Part shown: piece after piece, positions 54,901-62,611 of the stretch
Numbering within the stretch: the first letter of the stretch is position 1
Layout of the letters: each line of letters begins with the position of its first letter
Assembly: GCA_964603725.1 (NCBI GenBank)
Contig: CAZRWW010000004.1
Coordinates: 1 to 64,000, forward strand
Source of the DNA: CAZDKK01 sp964603725
GTDB lineage: Bacteria; Eisenbacteria; RBG-16-71-46; CAIMUX01; WJJG01
Direction of reading: 5' to 3'
Length of the DNA: 64,000 nt
Position numbers and translations under genes: made by a program
Notes under the pieces: model-generated
Told to the model about the DNA's origin: nothing
Database searches by the model: none
What the model saw: only the letters and a program-made list of their open reading frames with translations

Positions 54901-55683
54901 GATGAAGGCGGCATCGTTGGGGCAAATGATGATGTACTCGACTCCGCTGCGATCGCCGCCCGGCCGGTCGAAGTTGATCACGGGCAGGGCAGAGTAGTTG
55001 ATCAGGTGGTCCTGCAGGATGGGCTCCCAGTACCGGCTGCGCAGCCGGTCCTCGCCGAACTGGCCGGTGCCGCCCACGAAGTCGACGCGGAAATCGATCT
55101 TCGTGTAGACCGTCAGCTCGCGCGAGACAGGGTTGTACTGAAAGGGCGTCACGCCCACGGTGACCATATCGACGCCGCGGATCTGCCCCGGCTCCGAGAT
55201 CATCACCGGGCTGGCCGGGTACAGGGCCCGGCTGCCGTAGATGGACATGTCCCGCTCATAGCGCGGCGGCGTGTCGTCGTTCTCGAGCTGGATGGGCGCC
55301 GCCGGCGCCACGTCGATGCCGCTGTAAGTGCGGGTTTCGGTCGCCGTGATCGTCAGCACGGCGTGCGCCTCGCGCGGGATGGCCACCATACGGCCGATGC
55401 CCGGCAGGTTGGGCGCGCCCGGATTGTTGGGCAGGAGCGACCCGGGCAGGATCACTGCCTGCATGGTTGCGCCATCGATGTCGATCGGCTCGATGCCGAA
55501 CCGATCCATGGCGTACTGGAGCTCGACGCCGCCGCGGGTCTGGGACTGCAGCCGCAGCCCGGTGGCGCCCTCGTCCTGTGCGACCTGGATCATTTCGGCG
55601 GCCACTGGCCCTGTCAGACTCAGCAGCCCCACCAGGCTCAGCGCCACCAGGGCGCACCGCACACTGAAACCGGAAGTGCTCAT
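51955..55683 (-). CDS. Gingipain-like C25 peptidase with long beta-helix and FlgD tail
   Basis: A 1242-residue exported protease, paralogous to the one at 43835-47191. Signal peptide (1-29), pro-domain, C25 domain with H490 (LHRDHGLETGWG) and C524 (FTINCLTGKY), then a right-handed beta-helix with many GGAxxC and CTFxGN rungs (about 755-1130; CTFEGNTAHTG, CTFQGNVGVRG, CTFTGNSTEPG). The FlgD-type tail ends it (AQPNPFGRTTTI, VFDPSGRLVRTLVNE, SGVYYYQLRVGD). GAGGAGGGGG 5 nt before ATG 55683 fixes the start. The helix has more rungs than in its paralogue. Confidence 0.88.
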   Translation of the reverse strand: MSTSGFSVRCALVALSLVGLLSLTGPVAAEMIQVAQDEGATGLRLQSQTRGGVELQYAMDRFGIEPIDIDGATMQAVILPGSLLPNNPGAPNLPGIGRMVAIPREAHAVLTITATETRTYSGIDVAPAAPIQLENDDTPPRYERDMSIYGSRALYPASPVMISEPGQIRGVDMVTVGVTPFQYNPVSRELTVYTKIDFRVDFVGGTGQFGEDRLRSRYWEPILQDHLINYSALPVINFDRPGGDRSGVEYIIICPNDAAFIAWADSIKAWRTLQGVSADVFTLTEVGGTTTAAIENFLNNAYNTWSTPPAAFLLLGDYPSSGDDYAVTSPIWNGYCVSDNIYADVNGDNLPDMAHGRITAHSISDLQTMIGRMFDYERNPVTDPTFYAKPVIAGGWQTERWFILATEICYGHQVNVLGKTPTREYAIYSGYPGTQWSSNQNTYMVVNYFGPNGLGYIPATPQHLTDWGGNATRIINDINAGAYMVLHRDHGLETGWGEPAFNNSSLNAININGNRYPFVFTINCLTGKYNWSGLSFTEKFHRQVEGALGLTAASEVSYSFVNDAFIWGMWDSMWPEFDPGYGSGDNIGPTNLMPAFAMASGKHYLQASSWPYNPQNKVHTHHLFHHHGDVFIRMGTQVPQNLTVVHDDHLEFEETTFTVQANQGAMIGLTVNGEIIGVAQATGGPVAIPIVAQTEEGELRITVTKANFYRYDVRIPIEAGSILVNAQGTGNYPTIQAAIDAASDGNQIYLADGVFVGEGNRDLDTHGKQLTIESLSGNAAACIIDCGGSEIEPHRGFRFHTGETGTTILRNFTIRNGYGPGECASGGAILCEGAAPNLIGLVFQNNAGERGGALLCTGAAPAIDRCTFEGNTAHTGAAVLFEQMSSPWVVSNCAFRNNTTQLGTVACVGGSSPQMTLCTFQGNVGVRGAGLFCQDGSNPTLTYCTFTGNSTEPGMSGQGGAVACLNASPGLTRCNFFSNSAEGLGGAVDCEGSQATFNLCQFAGNQSASGGAMALATSAVTVGNCTFYGNSGTAGGCVYLASGQGTFTKNIFSFSTAGAAFECVAPDNVTMNCCDAFGNAGGDWTGYIAGLLGVNGNFSLDPAFCDAPNWDFTLWNYSPCQQYACGQIGANGIECFAMSGAEEELAASGMLLGRAQPNPFGRTTTIAFQIPSNATGSAAVLEVFDPSGRLVRTLVNETLGAGSHVVAWDGTNAAGERVASGVYYYQLRVGDQSDTQRMVLMK

Positions 55684-56111
55684 CAACCCCCTCCTCGCTG
55701 GTGTGGAAGACCGGCTGTTTCGCTGGGGTCACACGCAGCGCACCCCGAAAGACGCCACGCTGTGGCGCTCTTTCGGTGAGCGCTCTGCGCGATCCCGATG
55801 ATTCCACTCGGATGCACTCCGGCCTGACGTCTTCTCAGCGTGACGTCGTTCCGGAGGCGATCAGGGACAGGCTCCGTGTGGATATCCGGCTGCTATTATA
55901 CCAGTTGCACGGTAAGGGGCGGCGGGCTTTTTTCGGCACGCGCAACAAAGTGGTGTTAGTCTCCGAACCTCGCGCCCGTCACAGCCTTCCCGAGCCACTT
56001 TGTGCTTTACCTGTGGCTGGGATCAGCCGAACAACTGGGGCGGAGACTGGACACGGGTAACAGGACCTCCTGGGAGATCGCCTCAGGCCGCCCGCGGGAC
56101 GAGGTTGATGA
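55684..56111. other. Long divergent intergenic region with structured leader
   Basis: 428 bases between the leftward gingipain-like gene and the rightward HDOD gene. A TATAAT on the minus strand (55895-55900) is a possible -10 for the protease. ACAAAGTGG (55945-55953) pairs with CCACTTTGT (55995-56003) across 41 nt, and GGCTG/CAGCC follows. No known riboswitch or RNA family was recognised. Confidence 0.4.
55745..55776 (-). promoter_or_regulatory. Strong leader hairpin before the protease gene
   Basis: CCGAAAGACGCCAC pairs with GTGGCGCTCTTTCGG (one bulge, 3-nt loop) 60-93 nt upstream of the gingipain-like ATG, so it would sit in the transcript's leader. Confidence 0.5.
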
Positions 56112-57296
56112 ATGCGAGCTTTCGACCCTCGACGCATACGGTTGTCGGCCAGGAGGTCGCACCGCAGGACAGCGAGGCACGCCGCAGGGCCGTCGCATGA
56201 CCCGCTGCCGAAGGAGCCGCCGGACGACCCGCCGGCGGCCACCGAGACTCAGGGGCGACCTGCCGCTTCCTCCACGGCGCCCCGGACAACGGGAGCGGCG
56301 GAGGGCATGCGTCCTCTGCGGGCTCGGATCTCGCTCCTCGAGTCGATCAATCTCATGGATCTCGAGACGCCCGCCGGCGGCATGCATCATCTCGAGGGCG
56401 GCCACCCCTCGCCGCAAGCCAGCGCCAAGATCGCGGCCCAGGCCGCCCAGATGGGTCTGCGCCTGCGGGCCCGCGCTCCCATCCTGGACGGTCTCGCTCG
56501 GGCGGCGCCCGATCCCGCCGAGCTGGGCCAACTGATCACCGACGACCGCGTCCTGGCCGCACAGGTGCTCAAGACGGTCAACTCGCCCTACTACGGGCTG
56601 ATGCGCCCGGCCGAGTCGGTCCACCAAGCGGTCTACCTCCTGGGCCTGCTCGAGATCCGCAGCATCGTCTGGCGCACGTGCGTCAACGAGGCCTTCGAGG
56701 GCGCTGATCATGCGGCGAGCGAGCTGCTGAGCGAGATGTGGCGGCACGCCTTTGCCGTCACCCGCGTGGCGCACGCGATGGCGCGCTCGACGAAGCTGCC
56801 GCGAGCCGGCGAGGTTGCCCGCGCCGCCTTGCTGCACGACATCGGCAAGTTCATCGCGCTCAGCGTCTGGCCCGGCTGGGCACACACCTTCTACACGCCG
56901 CTGTGCTTCAGCAACCGCGATCGTCTGGGGCTCGAGAAGGACTACATGGGCGCCGACCATGCCCGCCTCGGGGCCGATGTGGCGCGGCTCTGGGGCCTGC
57001 CGACCGAGCTGTGCACGACCATCGAGCATCACCATGCGCCGATCTACCAGAGCCCGGGCCGGGTCACCGGCAATCGCCGCGCCATCGCCGTCGTGCACCT
57101 GTCGGACTTGCTGTGCCACATCGCGGAGCCCTACCTGGCCGGCCGCCAGATGCTGCCCGCCCATCTGCCGGTCGCCGGCTGGATGAGCGTGCTGGGCGTG
57201 CGCGACAACCTCGAGGCGATCTGCACCGAGGAAGTCGTCCAGGCGCTCCTGCCCCCGAGCATCGATCGCCGCCACGTCTTCCCGCTTTCCGCGTAG
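56112..57296 (+). CDS. HDOD-domain signalling protein
   Basis: A protein of up to 394 residues. The HDOD core (about 110-310) shows ITDDRVLAAQVLKTVNSPYYG, SVHQAVYLLGLLEIRSIVW, VARAALLHDIGKFIAL, IEHHHAP. HDOD proteins bind partners or nucleic acid in regulation; the HD-like HDIGK is retained. The first 65 residues are disordered and basic. The start at 56112 has GAGG 7 nt upstream, but an ATG at 56307 (MRPLRAR) with GGAGG closer is an alternative. Confidence 0.82.
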   Translation: MRAFDPRRIRLSARRSHRRTARHAAGPSHDPLPKEPPDDPPAATETQGRPAASSTAPRTTGAAEGMRPLRARISLLESINLMDLETPAGGMHHLEGGHPSPQASAKIAAQAAQMGLRLRARAPILDGLARAAPDPAELGQLITDDRVLAAQVLKTVNSPYYGLMRPAESVHQAVYLLGLLEIRSIVWRTCVNEAFEGADHAASELLSEMWRHAFAVTRVAHAMARSTKLPRAGEVARAALLHDIGKFIALSVWPGWAHTFYTPLCFSNRDRLGLEKDYMGADHARLGADVARLWGLPTELCTTIEHHHAPIYQSPGRVTGNRRAIAVVHLSDLLCHIAEPYLAGRQMLPAHLPVAGWMSVLGVRDNLEAICTEEVVQALLPPSIDRRHVFPLSA

Positions 57297-57392
57297 TCCC
57301 GCCCCCGGTACGATGCGCCGGGTTCGCCCGGTGTCCGCTGTCCAGGGCCTGCCCCGGCGGCGTCCGGAGGCTGTTTCAGGGGGGAGGTCACG

Positions 57393-58247
57393 GTGGGGTC
57401 GCTTGATCAGAGGCTCGCGTTCGTCGTGGAGCTGGTGGCCTTCGGGGAGGCCAAGCTCCGCCTCGCCTTCGATGGCTCCTTCCGCCGCTACGTTCCGCGG
57501 CGCCGATCGGCCAACTGGCTCTACGCCGTCCAACCGCTGAGCTTCACCAGCGCCCTGCCGGGCCGGGGGACCTACGCGTTTGCCTGGGACGTCGTCAGGC
57601 TGCGCCGGCGCGAGCGCGGCTTCCAGGCGCGCGGGATGCACACTTATCTCTACAGCGCCGAGGCGCACGGGGGCCACGCCTGTCCCATCACGCCGAGCCT
57701 GATCGCCGCTCCCCGCGCTCGGCAGGCCTACGTCGTCCTGCACGAAGCCTGGCACGCGACCTTGCGGCTCGAGGGCATCCGCATGCCCTACGCGCTCGAG
57801 GAGGCGACCGGCCGGGCGATCGGGGTGCTGGGGGCAATCGCGTTCGCCGAGGCTCACGGAGACGGCGCCCTTGCGCGCGAAGCCCGCGCGCAGGCCCGGG
57901 CCTGGAGCGCCATGGCGAGCTTTGTGAACCTCAGCTACGTGCGGCTCGATCGGCTGTACAAGCGGGGCGGATCGGCGCGCGAGCGCGCCGCCCTGGTGCG
58001 GGACGTGCGCCGGGAGGCCCGCGCCCTGCGCGCGCGCACCGCGTCGCCTTGGGAGCGCGAGGAGCTGGGGCGCGAGATCAACAACGCCTTCCTCTTTCGC
58101 TACTACGACTACACGAAGCTCTATCCCCTGGCGCTGTCGGTCTGTCGCTCGGCAGGGTCGCTGCCCGCGGCGATGCGGGCGTACAAGCGGGCCGGAAGGC
58201 AGGGGGCGCCGGCGCTCCTGCGGGCGTACCTGCGCGCGCGTCGCTGA
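57393..58247 (+). CDS. PF10023-like zinc aminopeptidase
   Basis: A 284-residue protein. The HExxH zinc motif is VLHEAWHAT (about 116-124), with LEEATGRAIG downstream supplying a possible third ligand; SFTSALPGRGTYAFAW resembles the conserved PF10023 'putative aminopeptidase' block. No signal peptide is obvious, so cytosolic or peripheral. The start is GTG, supported by GGGGGGAGG 7 nt upstream. Specificity is unknown. Confidence 0.78.
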   Translation: MGSLDQRLAFVVELVAFGEAKLRLAFDGSFRRYVPRRRSANWLYAVQPLSFTSALPGRGTYAFAWDVVRLRRRERGFQARGMHTYLYSAEAHGGHACPITPSLIAAPRARQAYVVLHEAWHATLRLEGIRMPYALEEATGRAIGVLGAIAFAEAHGDGALAREARAQARAWSAMASFVNLSYVRLDRLYKRGGSARERAALVRDVRREARALRARTASPWEREELGREINNAFLFRYYDYTKLYPLALSVCRSAGSLPAAMRAYKRAGRQGAPALLRAYLRARR

Positions 58248-58412
58248 CCGCGCGGCGAGTCGTGGAGGGCCGCGGGAAGTCCGTCCCCCCGGCGCACTTT
58301 GCCCTTGATTCGTGCGGGGAGTCCGCTGACGATTCCGGCGTCGGCCCGAGCAAGGTCGCGGAAGGTGAACAGGGGCCGGTGCCAGACCCGCCCCGTGGCA
58401 TGGGAGGTTGCG

Positions 58413-59687
58413 ATGGCTGCCGATTTCGAACGGGCGCTCCAGGTCGGACGCCCGCCCAATATCACCCGGCTCTTCCCCAATTCTCGCGCGCTGATCGTGA
58501 GCGGCAAGGCGATCGACCGGGCCCTGATGGCCAAGGGCCGGGCCATGACGATCGCGGCCAACGCGCGCAGCTACTTCGTGGCCCGGGGTGCCCTGCGGGC
58601 GGCTCAGCGGGCCAACGCCGCCATCATCCTGGAAATCGCCAAGTCGGAGGGCGGCGCCAAGGCCTACTGCGCGATCAACTACTGGAACATCGCCCGTACC
58701 GTGGATGCGCTCTGCAACGAGCTCAAGATCACCGTGCCCGTGGCGGTCCACGCCGACCACTACGGCATCAAGGGCGCCGCGGATATCGAGCAAGCGCGCA
58801 CGGAGATTCCGAGCATGTTCGACGCCGGGATCACCTCGATCGCCATCGACGCCTCGCACCTGCCGGATGACGAGAACCTGCTCGCTTGCCTGACGCTCCA
58901 CCCGTTGGTCCCGAAGTGGGCGGGGCTGGAAACCGAGGTCGGCGAGATCAAGGGCAAGGCCGGCCTCTCGACCAAGGAGGAGGCGCTCTTCCTGATCCAG
59001 GGCCTGAACGCGCACGGCATCTCACCCGAGTGGATCGCGCTCAACAACGGCACGACCCACGGGATCGAGGCGAGCGACGCCGGCATCCAGGTGGACTTGA
59101 CCGCCGAAATCCACGAGGCCCTCACGCCGTACAAGGTCTCGGGCGCCCAGCATGGCACGTCGGGCAACAGCTCCGAGCGGCTGCGCCAGATCGCCAACCG
59201 CACGCGCACGACCAAGGCCAACGTGGCCACGGCCCTGCAGATGATCTCCTGGGGCGTCAAGGTGAACGACTACGGCAACGCCGAGCTCGATGCTAACGGC
59301 AAGTTCATCAAGGTCGCGAACCAGGGTATGTCCGAGACGGCCTGGAACGAGATTCTCAAGTTCGCCAATGAGAAGAGTTACAAGGCCGGCGACTACAAGA
59401 ACATCAACCTGCAGTTCGAGAACCGGCTCCTCGCTCAGCCGGCCGAGATCCGCGAGCGCATGGCGGCGGGCGTCGAGGAGTTCGTCCACGGCCTGCTGAC
59501 CAGGGTCTTCAACGCCCAGGACACGGCGCCGTTGGCGATGGAGGCGATCCTGAAGGCCGGCTCCCACGACCTGGGCCCCAAGGCCAAGCCGATCGAGGAC
59601 CCCGGGCAGTGGACCGAGGCGCGGATCCGCGAGCGCGCCAAGTCGCTGCAGGGCAGCAAGGGGCCGGCGGGCAACTTCGACGATTAG
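58413..59687 (+). CDS. Class II fructose-bisphosphate aldolase
   Basis: A 424-residue class II aldolase. Metal and phosphate motifs are present: VAVHADHYG, ALNNGTTHG, IQVDLTAEIHEALTPYKV, SGAQHGTSGN. The length fits the longer aldolase subgroup. It performs the reversible aldol cleavage of fructose-1,6-bisphosphate to DHAP and glyceraldehyde-3-phosphate. GGGAGG precedes ATG 58413, which is chosen over an earlier in-frame start. Confidence 0.86.
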   Translation: MAADFERALQVGRPPNITRLFPNSRALIVSGKAIDRALMAKGRAMTIAANARSYFVARGALRAAQRANAAIILEIAKSEGGAKAYCAINYWNIARTVDALCNELKITVPVAVHADHYGIKGAADIEQARTEIPSMFDAGITSIAIDASHLPDDENLLACLTLHPLVPKWAGLETEVGEIKGKAGLSTKEEALFLIQGLNAHGISPEWIALNNGTTHGIEASDAGIQVDLTAEIHEALTPYKVSGAQHGTSGNSSERLRQIANRTRTTKANVATALQMISWGVKVNDYGNAELDANGKFIKVANQGMSETAWNEILKFANEKSYKAGDYKNINLQFENRLLAQPAEIRERMAAGVEEFVHGLLTRVFNAQDTAPLAMEAILKAGSHDLGPKAKPIEDPGQWTEARIRERAKSLQGSKGPAGNFDD

Positions 59688-59713
59688 GCCGACCGCTCCC
59701 CGCCCGCAGCGGC

Positions 59714-59719
59714 TATAAT
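59714..59719 (+). promoter_or_regulatory. Possible -10 element
   Basis: A perfect TATAAT lies 65 nt before the carboxypeptidase ATG, but no -35 match is found 17 bp upstream. Confidence 0.35.
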
Positions 59720-59783
59720 GAAGGGTTGGCGCGCCGGCCGCAGGGGTCGGCAAACCGCCGGACACAGGACGGGGAGGATCGAA

Positions 59784-62537
59784 ATGGCAGCGCGCGCGGC
59801 AGCCAAGCGGATCGCGATGGTCCTGCTGGCGTCCCTGATCTGGGCGCCGGCCTTCTTGAGCACCGAGGTCAAGGCCGGCCACGAGCCCTACGAGCAAATC
59901 CGGGTCTTCGTGCACCCGGACACCGATCGGACGGCGCTCTTCTACCATCCCGACCTCGAGCTGATGGGCGTCGACGAGGAGGCGATCACGCTCCTCTCGC
60001 GCCCGGGGCTCACCGCGGGCCTGCGCGAGCGCGGGTTCGACGTCGAGGTGCTGATTCCCGATCTCGAGGCTCACTACGCCGCGCGCAACGCGGGAACCCG
60101 CGACTACGGCGTCTGGCACACCTACGCCGAGATGCGGGAGGAGATGAACCTCATCCACGCCGAGTTCCCCCAGCTCACCACGGAGCCGATGGCGATCGGC
60201 CACACCGGCGAGGGACGCACGATCTGGGCCATGAAGGTCTCGGACAACCCGACCGTCCAGGAAGACGAGCCCGAGGTGCTCTTCGACGGCGTGCACCACG
60301 CCCGGGAGATCATGGCGCTCGAGATCCCCCTGCACTTCATCCGCTACTTGTGCGAGAACTACGGCGCCGATCCGGTGATCACGTTCATCGTCGATCATCG
60401 CCAGGTCTGGTTCGTGCCGATGCTCAATGTCGACGGTTTTGTCTACAACGAGCAGACGAGCCCCTTTGGCGGCGGCATGTGGCGCAAGAACAGGCGCGAC
60501 AACGGGATCCCGGGCTGCGAGGGCGTCGACATCAACCGCAACTACCCCTATCAGTGGGGCGGCCAGGGTTCGTCGAGCGATCCCTGCAGCGAGACCTACC
60601 GCGGCCCCTCGCCGCGCTCCGAGCCCGAGATCCAGGCGCACACGAGCTTCATCAACGCGCACGACTTCGCCACCTGGAACAGCTATCACAGCGTCGTGGG
60701 GGCGATCCTCTTCCCATGGGGCTACACGACCCAGCCGACGCCCGATCACGCGCGCTTCAACCGTCTCTGCGCCGAGCTGGTTCGCTACAGCCGCTACGAC
60801 TACGGCCAGTGCTCGACCTACCTGTACATGGTCAGCGGAGGCTCGATCGACTGGGGCTACGGCGCGACGACCGAGCATCCGCAGATCTTCTCCGTGACGA
60901 CCGAGGTGGGCGGCACCGGGTTCTGGCCCGACCCGAGCGAGCGCGAGGGCCTCATCGCCGAGAACATCTACAGCGACATTCATCTCTGCCTGGTGGCGGG
61001 CGGCTATCTGCACCTCGAGGGGTTGGCGGTGACAGGTGGCGACGGCAACGGCCGGCTCGACCCCGGCGAGACCGCGGTGCTCGCCCCCAGCGTGATCAAC
61101 CTCGGGATGAGGCACGCCGTCACCAACGCGCGGCTGACGGTGGCCTGCGACGACCCCTACATCGTGCTGCACGCGGCGCAGACCGGCTTCGGGACGATCA
61201 ATGCCGGAGAAACGGCGACCGCCGGGGCGCCGCCGCTGGAGCTCAGCGTTGAGGGGAGCTGTCCGGAGGGGCGCGAGGTGAATTTCCTGTTCCGCCTGGA
61301 GGGCGACGAATGCATGGTCATCGAGGAGACCGTGCAGCTCGTGATCGGCGTGCGTCCCCTGCTGTACGGCTGCGATTTCGAGTCTGAGTTGCACGGCTGG
61401 ACGCAGGATCCATCGCACAATGCCCAGCTCGGCTACTTCGAGCGCGTCGATCCGATCGCCACGCCCTACCAGCCAGGGGACGACACGACGCCCGACCCGG
61501 GCGTCAACGCGTGGATCACCCTGCAGAACCCCGGTGGCCAGATCGGCTATGACGTGGACCGCGGCATCGCCGCCACCCGCTCCCCCGCGATCGACCTCTC
61601 CGGCGCGGGGCGCGTGCGGCTCGACATGAACTACTTCTTCGGGCAGAACGAGGAAGGCGACGACCCGGAGGACTTCTTCCGCATCGATGTCTCCAATGAC
61701 GGCGGCGCCACTTACCCGGTCAACCTCGTGCTCATTGGGGACGTCAGCCACGGACCCGATTGGCTGAATCTGCAGGTGGATCTCCAGGAGCATCTGGCGC
61801 TGACCAATCAGATGGTCATCCGCATCCAGGCCTCGGACGGCGTGGCGTCGGCCGACATCATCGAGGGCGGCACGGACGATGTGTTCATCTACGACGCCGG
61901 GCTCGCCAATCGGCCGCCCACGCAGCCGGCGCTTATCTACCCGCCCGCGGGCGGCACCGGCGTGTCCCTGACGCCGGAGCTGCTCGTCGGCAACGCGACC
62001 GACCCCGAGGGCGATCCGCTCACCTACGGCTTCCGCATCTACTCCGATCCGGAGCTGACCTCCCTCGTGGCCGCGGCCGACGGCGTGCCGGAGGGCGCGG
62101 GCGGGACGACCGCGTGGATCGCCACGCCCCAGCTCGCGCCGGAGACGACGTACTACTGGCGGGCTTATGCCGCCGACCCCGTGCTGCGCGGCCTGTACGC
62201 GCCGGCCGCCGAGTTCACGACAATCGGCGGGGGCTCCTCGGCCGGCGAGGCGCCGCCGCGCGGCGGCCTGGCCCTGGCCGCCGGACCCAACCCAGCGCAG
62301 GGCGAGGTGCGCATTCGCTATTACACGCCGGCGACGGCGAACGCGCGGCTGGAAATCGTCGACGTCGCCGGTCGCCGCGTGCGGACGCTGCCCGGCGTGC
62401 GCTGGACCGCGGGTTGGCACGAGGTCGCCTGGGACGGCCGCGACGAGGCCGGCCGGCCGGCGGGCAGCGGCGCGTACTGGGTGCGGCTGGTTTTGCCGAC
62501 CGAGACACGCACGGTGCGCGTGATGCGGATGCCATAG
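59784..62537 (+). CDS. Secreted M14 zinc carboxypeptidase with FlgD-type tail
   Basis: A 917-residue exported protein. After a signal peptide (1-31) and pro-region comes the M14 domain (about 112-415): HHAREIMALE (zinc His and Glu), DINRNYPYQWGG (Arg-Asn substrate site), NSYHSVVG (third zinc His) and TTEVGG (catalytic Glu). Then a CARDB-like beta domain (GGDGNGRLDPGETAVL), a jelly-roll region, a fibronectin-like domain (PPTQPALIYPP) and the FlgD-type tail (GPNPAQGEVRIRYY, IVDVAGRRVRTLPG, WDGRDEAGRPAGSGAYWVRL). GGGGAGG supports the start. It complements the C25 and M1 proteases. Confidence 0.88.
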   Translation: MAARAAAKRIAMVLLASLIWAPAFLSTEVKAGHEPYEQIRVFVHPDTDRTALFYHPDLELMGVDEEAITLLSRPGLTAGLRERGFDVEVLIPDLEAHYAARNAGTRDYGVWHTYAEMREEMNLIHAEFPQLTTEPMAIGHTGEGRTIWAMKVSDNPTVQEDEPEVLFDGVHHAREIMALEIPLHFIRYLCENYGADPVITFIVDHRQVWFVPMLNVDGFVYNEQTSPFGGGMWRKNRRDNGIPGCEGVDINRNYPYQWGGQGSSSDPCSETYRGPSPRSEPEIQAHTSFINAHDFATWNSYHSVVGAILFPWGYTTQPTPDHARFNRLCAELVRYSRYDYGQCSTYLYMVSGGSIDWGYGATTEHPQIFSVTTEVGGTGFWPDPSEREGLIAENIYSDIHLCLVAGGYLHLEGLAVTGGDGNGRLDPGETAVLAPSVINLGMRHAVTNARLTVACDDPYIVLHAAQTGFGTINAGETATAGAPPLELSVEGSCPEGREVNFLFRLEGDECMVIEETVQLVIGVRPLLYGCDFESELHGWTQDPSHNAQLGYFERVDPIATPYQPGDDTTPDPGVNAWITLQNPGGQIGYDVDRGIAATRSPAIDLSGAGRVRLDMNYFFGQNEEGDDPEDFFRIDVSNDGGATYPVNLVLIGDVSHGPDWLNLQVDLQEHLALTNQMVIRIQASDGVASADIIEGGTDDVFIYDAGLANRPPTQPALIYPPAGGTGVSLTPELLVGNATDPEGDPLTYGFRIYSDPELTSLVAAADGVPEGAGGTTAWIATPQLAPETTYYWRAYAADPVLRGLYAPAAEFTTIGGGSSAGEAPPRGGLALAAGPNPAQGEVRIRYYTPATANARLEIVDVAGRRVRTLPGVRWTAGWHEVAWDGRDEAGRPAGSGAYWVRLVLPTETRTVRVMRMP

Positions 62538-62611
62538 GCCGCTCTCGTGCGGCCCGGCGCGGTGCGACGATTGGCTTGATCCACCGGCACCCCCCGGGGA
62601 GATGCGGACCG

